From: Prasinococcaceae sp. CCMP 1430
Taxonomy: Eukaryota > Prasinodermophyta > Palmophyllophyceae > Prasinococcales > Prasinococcaceae
Direction: 5' to 3'
DNA length: 19,953 bases
Assembly (NCBI GenBank): GCA_013416795.1
Contig: RQSC01000032.1
Span: 517,704 to 537,656, forward strand
Shown: positions 8,222 to 15,475 of the stretch, in pieces
How the letters are laid out: each line of letters begins with the position of its first letter
How positions within the stretch are numbered: position 1 is the first letter of the stretch
Notes under the pieces: generated by a model
Database searches by the model: none
The model's input: only the letters and a program-made list of their open reading frames with translations
Told to the model about the DNA's origin: nothing
Position numbers and translations under genes: made by a program

Positions 8222-9812
8222 CTACTTTGGCAAGTGCCGGCCGGGGCGCGGTACCGAGCGATCTGGTCGGCTCTGTTCGAAGAAGCTCTTCACCACGTAC
8301 ACCTGCGCGAGGCCCGAGATGAGCACCACGAGAAACTTCATGAGCGCGAGGTACTCAACGCGCATGTCGGTCGAATGGAGCGTCAGGAGGTGGCGCTTGT
8401 CGCGCTTCTCGAAGAACTTCTGCTCGGTGCGCAGCTTCACCACCATCTCGTTCACACGCTGCACGCACGAGCGCGAGTGCGTCAGCGCCGCGCTGCGCCG
8501 CGCCGCGAGGGGCGCATGCTGAGGAGTAGACCCCCAAAAGACGCGCACATGACCGCCGCGAACGCATCAGCGCGCTCTTGTTCAGTCACGCGCGTGCGCA
8601 CCTTGAGCTCCTCCGCAAACTCCTCCAAGATCTCCCCAGTGACGGCCTGGTCCTTCGAGGCCATCTCGGTCGACTTGAGCTCCGTGTTGACGCCGCGCAC
8701 AGGCGAGTCCACGCCATCAATGCGCCCAAGGACCCCGGCATCCTTGCCATCACCGGCACCACCGGCTGCCTCCTCGACCTTGCCCTTGGCGCCTCTCTTA
8801 CCTCGGCGCCTGTTCTTGAACGTGGATCTGGCCGTCGACTGCGCGCAGCGCAGGAGGAGCGGTCCCGTTCACGGCCCGACGAGCGTGTGAGTGACGCCGG
8901 TGGGCGACGCGGCGACCGCATCAGCATTGTGTCAGCATGCTGTCCTCGCGCGGTCCCGTGCGGTCGCGTCGCCACGCCTGAACACCTACCAACGCGCCCG
9001 CAGCGCGTCTTTCCAACCCTCCTACCACACAACCCGCCAGCCCTCCCCCCGCACGCCCCCCCCCGCACGCACGCACAGCACTCAGTCGCGGCGAACCCAC
9101 CTTTTTGGAGGTCACCAGTGCATCCGGATTGCGGCGCGCTTCGAGGTAGTGCAGGTCGACGAGCACAGGGAGGAACTTGCCGCGCGTGCGCGAGAGGAGC
9201 GCCGCGTAGAAGCACAGCTCGTACTCGCCCTTGCCGTTCGTCGGCAAGCTCACCACATCCTCGTCGCGCGTGGCCGTGTACAACATCGCTCCCTTCTCGC
9301 TCTTGTTTTTGTTCGCGAACCAGCCCCTCCGCTGGCCATCCTCGCCGCGCGGGGCGGAAAGCTCCACGCGCACCCGCTCGTCGCCGTCGGCAGTGCCCTC
9401 CCACTTGGCCGTCGGCGTCAATGCGGTGTCGGCGATGTGCTGCGCCGCACCGTTGGGCACGACCTCGTAGGCAAAGTCGAGCGAGTCGCCCTTGCTGGCG
9501 GAGATCCTGAGGCATTCGGGAGACTCGGGCGTCACGAATACCCGAAGCGCAGCCGCCGGCCGCGCGGCGCACAGCGCGGCCGCCGCGATCGCGAGCACCG
9601 CTGCCTTGGCTGCGTGTGCGCGCCCCGATCGGCCGCGGCCGCCTCGCCGCGCGCGCAGCGGGAGGCGCCCCTCCGGAGCGGCCCGCGGGGCGCACGACGC
9701 GTGCGCGCGGTCCTCTGGCACCCTTTCCACCTAGCGTGCGTCCAGCCTCCCCGACGGCACCCTCAGCACGCGGGCGCGGCGGCGAGGGCGAGTGAGCGGC
9801 ACGCCGAGGCAT
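8222..9812 (-). CDS. p24/TMED family cargo receptor (GOLD domain)
   Basis: This is a type I membrane protein of ER-Golgi COPI/COPII vesicles. The proposed exons are 9812-9761, 9609-9101, 8838-8602 and 8458-8222 (344 residues). Exon 2 encodes a signal-peptide core (AAVLAIAAAALCAARPAAA, about 20-38) and a GOLD domain with the two conserved cysteines (PEC at about 50 and YELCF). The last exon gives the p24 coiled coil (RVNEMVVKLRTEQKFFEKRD), one membrane span (FLVVLISGLAQVYVV) and a cytosolic tail with the FF motif but no clear KKxx. Donors GTGGGT (9100) and GTGCGC (8601) and the acceptor at 8459, with a CTGAC branch point, are good and all phase 0. Exon 1 (ATG 9812) is tentative because exon 2 has no ATG before the domain. 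The start of exon 3 is uncertain. An acceptor at 8674 would remove a 55-residue basic, Gly-rich insert and give 289 residues, nearer the family length. Confidence 0.82.
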
Positions 9813-9925
9813 GGCTCATCCCTGCTGTCGCCACACCACCCCGAGCTTGCCTTGAATTTGATCACTGTCTGGGGCGTTCCCCGTCCGCCCGCCCTCGTCG
9901 AGCACTAGCTAGGGTTGTCTGTGCG

Positions 9926-10119
9926 GTCACGGCCGGAAAGTCCACGGCACACGTACAGGACACCATCATGAAGGAACAGTGCAGTGCTGATGGTACTGCC
10001 CACCTGTGCGAGGCCCTCACACATTTAGGGCAAATTTCGACCCCGAACCGGGTGAAGGACGAAGGATTCGATTCGCGCATATCCAGTCATCATCCGCTCC
10101 TCGTTTTGTGAACCCTGAA
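9926..10119 (+). repeat. Four-block module, copy A
   Basis: The blocks, in order, are GTCACGGCCG (9926-9935), GGAAAGTCCAC (9935-9945), TCGACCCCG (10037-10045) and AACCCTGAA (10111-10119). The same four blocks occur in the same order and strand in copy B at 14972-15122. The module ends 349 bp before the DYRK ATG. It could be a promoter module or the decayed copy of a dispersed element. Confidence 0.5.
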
Positions 10120-10176
10120 TCTACGGTCAAGTCCGTTACAGGCGATTGCCAACCGACCTCGGAGTTCCCCGACTGG

Positions 10177-10198
10177 CGCGTCTCGAGCGCGTCTCGAG
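10177..10198. repeat. 11-bp tandem duplication
   Basis: CGCGTCTCGAG occurs twice in perfect tandem in the DYRK upstream region. Confidence 0.85.
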
Positions 10199-10347
10199 CG
10201 ACCGCGGGCGAGAGCGCTCGGGTGGGGCGGGCGAGGGACCCCCTCCCTCAGCCCCTCTAGAGCGTGTGGTTGCGCGCACGGGCGGAGTGTGCAGGCAGGG
10301 GAGTGGGAGGAGGCACGTGAGAGCGCGTGCCACTCGGCCCCGGGGCG

Positions 10348-10371
10348 GGGCGCGCGCCTGGGCGCGCGCCC
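10348..10371. repeat. Strong GC hairpin in the DYRK leader
   Basis: A perfect 11-bp inverted repeat (GGGCGCGCGCC and its complement) has a 2-base spacer, about 100 bp before the DYRK ATG. In an RNA leader it would be a very stable stem. Confidence 0.75.
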
Positions 10372-10376
10372 GGGGA

Positions 10377-10388
10377 GGGGGGGGGGGG
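10377..10388 (+). repeat. G12 run in the DYRK leader
   Basis: Twelve consecutive Gs, flanked by further G runs (10372-10375 and GGAGG after), lie 80 nt before the DYRK ATG. The run can form a G-quadruplex. A run of the same length precedes the DBP9 gene. Confidence 0.8.
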
Positions 10389-10467
10389 AGGAGGCCCCGG
10401 CGCCGGCCGGTGGACGAACAGGCACGGCGCGTTCGCGCGGGCGGGTGGACAGAAAGGCCACGCGGCC

Positions 10468-13113
10468 ATGGCGCCGTCGGATGCCGCGCCGCAAAACACG
10501 TCGCAGCTGACGGTGCCCCCGGGCGCGCCTTCCGCGGCGGCGGCGGTGCCCGTCCAGCTGCAGTTGCAGCTGCAGCTCGGCGTGCAGGCTACGGCGACAG
10601 CAGGCGGCTGTGTCGCCATACCTGTGCACCCGACGGCGACGGTGACGCAGGCGTCGCTCACGCACGCGAACGTCGCTCCGGCGCCCGTGACGGAGGGCGC
10701 CGCAACAAACTTCTCGCTGCCCGTGATCAACCTCTCAAAGATCTCCGCGGGCGCTGGCGCGGGCGGCGGCGCTCACGCCGCCGCTGATGGAGGCGGGGCG
10801 GTTCATGCGGCGATAGAGACGACAGCGAGCGCGAGCGGTGCGGGGAAAGTCGGCATTTCCCTCAACGCGGCATCAGGCGGCGCTAACGTTCCGCTGCCGA
10901 AGACCCACACTCGTCGAGAGATGCGCAGCGGTAACGGCGGCGGTAGCCTGAGCGCGCGCTACGATTTCGAAGGCCCAAACGCTCTCACGCAGGCGCGCGG
11001 TGGCGCTAGTGGCGCATCCACCTCGCGTCGGCCCCGGAACGAATATGGTGTGCAGGTCCGCGTCGGTGGCAACGGGGCACGCGCGACACACATGCAAACA
11101 CACGTGAACGCACACGCAGCGACGCACGCCGGCATTGCGGGGGGCGGAGCAAGCGGCGGTGGCAAAGCTCTCGCCGGCATGCCGCCTGCAGCGCCGCGGC
11201 GGCGCGGGGGCGTCGATGCCAGCAGCGCAGCGGCGGTGCTCAGTCGACCGTCGGGCGCGCAGCCCTCGAGCATGAGCGTGACATCGGGCGGCGCTGGCGG
11301 CGGCACGCGGCGGCGCGCAGGTGGCATTCGTGGCAGCGGCCGTGGCGGCAGCGGCGGTGGTGCCACGAGCGCGAGTGACACCCCGGCGATGACGCCAGCG
11401 CACGTGCTGCGCTCGCACGCGGGTGCTCTGACTGCCTTCGAGCAGTCAGAGGTCCTCGAGTACCCCAAGTTGTGGTACCTCGGCACGGGCGCCCCGAAGG
11501 TCCGTGGGATGCCCGAGGTCGGCAAAAACAACCACGGTTTCGACGACGAGCGGGGCGACTACACCCTCGTAGCGCATGACCATCTGGCGTACAGGTACGA
11601 GGTGTTGGGGAAGTTAGGAAAGGGCTCCTTCGGCCAGGTCGCGAAGTGCTTCGACCACAGAACGGGCTCCATGTGCGCGGTGAAGCTCATACGCAACAAG
11701 AAGCGCTTTCACAGCCAGGCCCTCATCGAGGTGAAGATCCTGGAGCGCCTGCGCGGTCGTGATGCCGACGATGCCAAGAACGTGGTGCACATGCACGAGG
11801 CGTTCTACTTCCGTGGCCACCTGTGCATCAGCTTCGAGTTGCTCTCGGTGAACCTGTACGAGTTTTTGAAGAACAACAAGTTCGCTGGGCTGTCGCTGGG
11901 GCTCATCCGGCGATTCGCTGCACAGCTGTTGGTGAGCCTCAAATTCTTGCGGAAACAGAGGGTAATACACTGCGACCTCAAGCCGGAGAACATCCTCTTG
12001 CGCCACCCGTCGCGCTCGGGCATCAAGATAATCGATTTCGGGTCAAGCTGCTACGAGGACGAGCGTGTGTACACCTACATTCAGAGCCGCTTCTACCGCT
12101 CGCCTGAGGTCGTACTGGGCCTTCCCTACAACGTTTCCATCGACATGTGGAGCTTCGGATGCATTCTGGCCGAGCTCTACACGGGGTACCCGCTCTTCCC
12201 GGGTGAGAATGAGGCCGAGCAGCTCGCGTGCATAATGGAGGTCATGGGCGTCCCCTCCCCCGCGCTTGTGGAGGCTTCAAAACGCCGCAAGGTGTTCTTC
12301 GACAGCGCGGGTGAGCCGCGGCCGGTCATCAACTCGCGCGGGCGCAGGCGAAGGCCGGGCGGCAAGGACCTCGCAGGTGCGCTGCGCTGTTCCGATCCCC
12401 TCTTCGTGGACTTCATCGCGGCGTGCTTGCGGTGGGACTCCAGGGAACGCCTCACTCCCGAGGAGGCTCTGGAGCATGAGTGGATGGAGGGCATGGGCGC
12501 CGCGGCCGCACGTGGCACGCCCGCGCAAACACAGTCGCACACTCGTGGCCACAGCCACGCGCCAGCCACCAAACCGCTGCGCGGCTCGACCGGTGCGTTC
12601 TCCGGTGCTCTCGCGGGGAAGACTGGTGGGCCCGCACACAGCAAATTGCACAGGCCGACGTCGCCGGCAGGATCAACGTCTTCTCGCCGCGGCAACATCA
12701 TGAGCGTGAGCTCGCGCTCCTCCAACGCCAGCAGTCGTCGCGCCGGCGCAGGTCTTGCGTCGACGCGCCGCCCACACGTGCCGTCGTACGCGCAGCACGG
12801 TCACCTCGCGCATGTGCACGCGCGAGGCAGCGGCGGTGCGCGCTCCCGAGTGATCGGCTCGAGCCACGCGCGGCGGCGCGCTGACAAAGATGCCCACGCT
12901 GCGCTAGCGGCCAGTGAGCAGCCAAACACGGCGCCGATTGGCGCCTATCGAAGCAGGCACAGGCGCGTGGCGGCGGCGGGCGACATGGGCAGAGGGATCG
13001 AGGGCCCAAGCGCATACTCGACGGGGCTATACTCGAGCTTGGGCCCCTCGGCACTCCTTCCCCCCATCAACCACCACAGCACGCGCGTGTCGCGCACTGC
13101 GAGGTGGCATTAA
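10468..13113 (+). CDS. DYRK: Class II DYRK dual-specificity protein kinase
   Basis: This intronless gene encodes 881 residues. A low-complexity N-terminal part (1-315) includes a QLQLQLQLG repeat, Ala/Gly-rich stretches and a His/Thr-rich stretch. Next comes a NAPA-like region (321-345, LTAFEQSEVLEYPKLWYLG) and the DYRK homology box (about 358-377, DDERGDYTLVAHDHLAYRY), which place it in the DYRK2/Pom1-like class. The kinase domain (about 377-672) has the glycine loop GKGSFG, K406, HCDLKPEN with D503, DFG at 523-525, and the activation loop YTY at 535-537. DYRKs autophosphorylate the second tyrosine of this loop during folding and then act on Ser/Thr. All catalytic residues are present. The C-terminal 200 residues are Ser/Arg/His-rich and disordered. 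The ATG sits in a near-perfect Kozak context (GCGGCCATGG). An open frame continues upstream to a GTG at 10327 but holds no other ATG. Substrates cannot be inferred. Confidence 0.95.
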   Translation: MAPSDAAPQNTSQLTVPPGAPSAAAAVPVQLQLQLQLGVQATATAGGCVAIPVHPTATVTQASLTHANVAPAPVTEGAATNFSLPVINLSKISAGAGAGGGAHAAADGGGAVHAAIETTASASGAGKVGISLNAASGGANVPLPKTHTRREMRSGNGGGSLSARYDFEGPNALTQARGGASGASTSRRPRNEYGVQVRVGGNGARATHMQTHVNAHAATHAGIAGGGASGGGKALAGMPPAAPRRRGGVDASSAAAVLSRPSGAQPSSMSVTSGGAGGGTRRRAGGIRGSGRGGSGGGATSASDTPAMTPAHVLRSHAGALTAFEQSEVLEYPKLWYLGTGAPKVRGMPEVGKNNHGFDDERGDYTLVAHDHLAYRYEVLGKLGKGSFGQVAKCFDHRTGSMCAVKLIRNKKRFHSQALIEVKILERLRGRDADDAKNVVHMHEAFYFRGHLCISFELLSVNLYEFLKNNKFAGLSLGLIRRFAAQLLVSLKFLRKQRVIHCDLKPENILLRHPSRSGIKIIDFGSSCYEDERVYTYIQSRFYRSPEVVLGLPYNVSIDMWSFGCILAELYTGYPLFPGENEAEQLACIMEVMGVPSPALVEASKRRKVFFDSAGEPRPVINSRGRRRRPGGKDLAGALRCSDPLFVDFIAACLRWDSRERLTPEEALEHEWMEGMGAAAARGTPAQTQSHTRGHSHAPATKPLRGSTGAFSGALAGKTGGPAHSKLHRPTSPAGSTSSRRGNIMSVSSRSSNASSRRAGAGLASTRRPHVPSYAQHGHLAHVHARGSGGARSRVIGSSHARRRADKDAHAALAASEQPNTAPIGAYRSRHRRVAAAGDMGRGIEGPSAYSTGLYSSLGPSALLPPINHHSTRVSRTARWH

Positions 13114-13495
13114 CCTTCGAAACACGCGCTGCACAGCTCCGACCGAGCCCGAGCGCCTCCTGGAAATCCGAAACGTTGCGTAACATTGTGTCATCCGCAC
13201 CGCCACGCGCTGCCTGCCGAGCCAGACATGTCCAGTCGCAGCTCGCGACGCGTGAGATGAGCTGTCTGGGGCACAAAAAAAAGGGGGCGGGCATGCTCCA
13301 TGTGCCGTTGCGCGAGCTGCGCATGCATACAGCAAGCCACCGCAATCTCCCAGCTCCATCATCTCAAATTTACATTAGCAAACACCGCAATAGCGCTGCA
13401 ACGGGGATGCCGGAGGGCGCCGAGTGCCATGCGCACATGCGCGCGCCCTTGCGCCCCCGGATGTGCGGTGTCGAAGCGTGTCACGCCATGACACG
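13114..13495. other. Tail-to-tail intergenic region
   Basis: This 382-bp gap between the DYRK and UBC2 stops contains an A8 run (13275-13282) and an AT-richer patch near 13360-13395. No gene was supported. No TGTAA element was seen on the plus strand for DYRK. Confidence 0.5.
13370..13374 (-). terminator. Putative TGTAA polyadenylation signal of UBC2
   Basis: A minus-strand TGTAA lies about 122 nt beyond the UBC2 stop, in the most AT-rich patch of the spacer. Confidence 0.4.
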
Positions 13496-14117
13496 TCATG
13501 ACGCCCAGCTCGATTCGACGGACGCTTGCACGCGGCGTATGTACTCGCGCTTGTTCTCTGAGTACAGCCGCGCTGCCTCGCCGTTGGCCGGGCTATTTGG
13601 ATTCGGGTCGCACAGCAGCGACTGGATGGACGTCAGAATGGCGGCTACGTCGTAGATGGGCGACCAGTTGTTCTGCAGGATGTCCAGGCAGATACCGCCG
13701 TCTGCGTACACGTTCGGATGGAAGAGCTTGCTGATGAACTTGACGGTGGGCGCCTTGTTGGGATAGTCCTCGGAGAAGGTGATGTGCAGCTTGAAGGTGC
13801 CACCCTCCCACGGGGTGGACTCGGGGCCGAATATAACCTTCAAGAGCGCAGAGAGACGACGAGACAGGCGCGGGCCCGAGCGCAGCGCGCGGCGGATGGG
13901 GTCAGCGCGCGGGTCGAGCGAGCGAGCAGATCTGACGGAAGGCGCGGGCGCCCAGCCTCGGCGCGCTCTAGTGGGCGTGCCAAGGGCCTCGGCGCGCACG
14001 CACCGCGTTCCACTGCATGATGTTGTCGGCCTGAGGCGAGGCGTTGATCCCCGCCGGAGGATCTTTCTGCAGCCGCTTGAAGTCGCGCATGAGGCGTCGC
14101 CGCGATGGAGTCGTCAT
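13496..14117 (-). CDS. UBC2: Ubiquitin-conjugating enzyme E2, RAD6/UBC2 type
   Basis: The two exons, 14117-14004 and 13837-13496, encode 151 residues, almost the exact length of human UBE2A/B (152). The intron (13838-14003) has donor GTGCGTGCGC, a pyrimidine-rich 3' end and AAG acceptor. It joins NIMQWNA to VIFGPE in phase 0. The N-terminus [36 protein letters not shown] with the active-site Cys88, and [13 protein letters not shown] identify RAD6 rather than another E2. RAD6 ubiquitylates histone H2B with Bre1-type ligases and PCNA with Rad18, in the nucleus. The acidic tail of yeast Rad6 is absent, as in plants and animals. A change from the usual [12 protein letters not shown] to [12 protein letters not shown] adds a second cysteine. 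The start ATG gives the family N-terminus exactly. Head-to-head with the DBP9 gene. Confidence 0.96.
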
Positions 14118-14532
14118 GCTGCACACGTGCCAACAGGCGCCCGGTTGGCCGCAGACGACGTCGAATGCAAGCGCTCAATGCGCACTTCCGAGTAGCGATG
14201 CGGTCAGGGCAGGTGTTTCCACCTGCCACCGCGCGGGTCTAGCGGCTGTCGCTGCTGGCGGTGGCACCCTGCCGCCGCGCGCCTGCAGCGCACGTGTGCG
14301 CGCGCGGAGCGCGGGGCGCGCGTGGTGTTTGCGGCTCGCTGGGCCGCCCCCCTCAGCGCTGCTGTAGGCCCTCCAAAGAGCCGGACGAGCAACGCCCGGC
14401 GACCGACGCCGCGGCTAGCACCTTCGAGCCACTTGTCGCCCCCAACCTCGCGCGCCTGGTGCCCCCTGCCCTGTCGCCGGCGTGTGCTCGCGCGCTCCGC
14501 TGCCGGTCGCGCGGCGGTCGCGCGCGCCAGGC

Positions 14533-14551
14533 GGGGCGGGGCGGGCGCGGG
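14533..14551 (+). repeat. G-quadruplex / GC-box motif
   Basis: Four G runs (GGGG, GGGG, GGG, GGG) with loops of 1, 1 and 3 bases meet the standard quadruplex pattern. The motif lies about 415 bp upstream of the UBC2 ATG on the opposite strand. Confidence 0.7.
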
Positions 14552-14638
14552 AGAGCGAGAGGGTGAGGTCACGCGGAGGGATCGAAGGCTCGCCGCTCCC
14601 CCCTCCCCGTGCGCTCCGGCCTGCGGCGAAGTGGACGG

Positions 14639-14705
14639 GAAGGTGTGTGGGTGTGTGTTGGGGGGGGTGGGGTGCGTGGGCCGAGGGGGAGGTGTGTGTG
14701 TGGGA
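14639..14705 (+). repeat. GT/G-rich low-complexity tract
   Basis: Interspersed GTGTGT units and G runs (including G8 at 14661-14668) make this tract almost free of A and C on the plus strand. The strand asymmetry is pronounced. Confidence 0.7.
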
Positions 14706-14818
14706 AGGGGTCCGCCACCGGCGAGCAGTGTGGCGCACACGCGCGCGCTCTTTTGCCAGATCTCCGCCCCGCGCGCGCGCGCGCCCGCCTTCATCCTGGG
14801 GCGTGCCGCTCCCGACCC

Positions 14819-15122
14819 ACTAACCCTGAACCCTATTCAATGCAAATCCCCGAGGTCAAAATGATACCGTAGCTGCGCCGTCCGTTTTCGACCCAAACCA
14901 TTTCTGCCTGCCCCGTCGCGCGCCCTCGGCCCCTCGCACTTCCACTTCCGGGAGAAGCTACGGCCAGGGCAGTCACGGCCGAAGCCCCGGGTCTGCCGCG
15001 GAAAGTCCACCGAATGACCCCGGTACGCCGAAACTCACCCGGGCGACTTTCCATGCCGCGGCCGCCATCGACCCCGGTGTCGATCCCGGGTCCGATCGAT
15101 GCCGATAATTACTAACCCTGAA
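14819..15122 (+). repeat. 12-bp direct repeat pair ACTAACCCTGAA
   Basis: ACTAACCCTGAA occurs at 14819-14830 and again at 15111-15122, with 280 bp between. The first copy is followed by a partial second unit (CCCTA) that makes a degenerate telomere-like string. The pair might be a target-site duplication, but no terminal inverted repeats were seen inside it. Confidence 0.5.
14972..15122 (+). repeat. Four-block module, copy B
   Basis: The blocks, in order, are GTCACGGCCG (14972-14981), GGAAAGTCCAC (15000-15010), TCGACCCCG (15068-15076) and AACCCTGAA (15114-15122). They match copy A at 9926-10119 in order and strand, with different spacing. The module ends 354 bp before the DBP9 ATG, almost the same distance as copy A from the DYRK ATG. 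Confidence 0.5.
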
Positions 15123-15409
15123 ATGAAAACCTTTATTGTGCCGTGCACGTTCGCATCGTTTCGAAGTCCCACATGCGTGGAGCGGCGGCCCTCGCGGGGG
15201 CGGCTCCGAACCCGCGGAATGCCGCGGACGAAATCGGCCGGCGCCCGCTCGCCGGGAGCAATCGGGGGGCACCTGCACGCGGCTGGTAATCCACGGAGCG
15301 CTCCCTGTTGTTTATCATCCGCGCCCATGCCAGGCGGCCGCAGGTTTGGGTTTGAGCAGCCGCCGGCGGAGCCGCCGGCGGCCACGGCGGAGGGGGGATG
15401 GGAGACCGT

Positions 15410-15421
15410 GGGGGGGGGGGG
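15410..15421 (+). repeat. G12 run in the DBP9 leader
   Basis: Twelve consecutive Gs lie 55 nt before the DBP9 ATG. With the neighbouring GGGGGG (15392-15397), GGG (15400-15402) and the downstream GGG, they can form a G-quadruplex on the mRNA-sense strand. Confidence 0.8.
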
Positions 15422-15475
15422 AGGTGTGGGCCTCGCGCCACACGCGCGGCGGTGCGCTGAGCTCCGCGGGGCGCC

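Larger units (their letters stand above)
9813..10467. promoter_or_regulatory. Divergent promoter region, p24 (-) and DYRK (+)
   Basis: This 655-bp head-to-head spacer contains two telomere-like units (TAGGGTT at 9910-9916 and TTTAGGG at 10024-10030) and a four-block module shared with the UBC2/DBP9 spacer. It also has an 11-bp tandem duplication, a strong GC hairpin and a 12-base G run. GC content falls in 9900-10140 and then rises steeply toward DYRK. No gene was supported inside it. Confidence 0.6.
14118..15475. promoter_or_regulatory. Divergent promoter region, UBC2 (-) and DBP9 (+)
   Basis: About 1.36 kb lies without a supported gene. The left part (14480-14720) is G/T-rich on the plus strand, with a G-quadruplex motif and GT repeats. 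The middle (14815-15150) is less GC-rich and holds two copies of ACTAACCCTGAA, the telo-box core AACCCTA (14829-14835) and module copy B. The right part holds the probable DBP9 leader, with an upstream ATG at 15327 and a G12 run. Confidence 0.55.

Noticed and set aside
7766-8890. 374-codon plus-strand frame over the p24 3' exons
   Set aside because: It lies opposite the confirmed coiled coil and membrane span of p24, and has no family resemblance.
9935-9945. GGAAAGTCC as an NF-kappaB-type site
   Set aside because: The match is to an animal factor with no counterpart expected in a green alga; the string is treated only as part of the shared module.
14118-14830. Several overlapping frames in the UBC2/DBP9 spacer
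   Set aside because: All are Arg/Ala/Gly/Pro composition artefacts without domains or credible starts.
15068-15093. T-arm-like hairpin suggesting a tRNA
   Set aside because: The loop and stem do not fit a T-arm, and no acceptor, D or anticodon arms are present.
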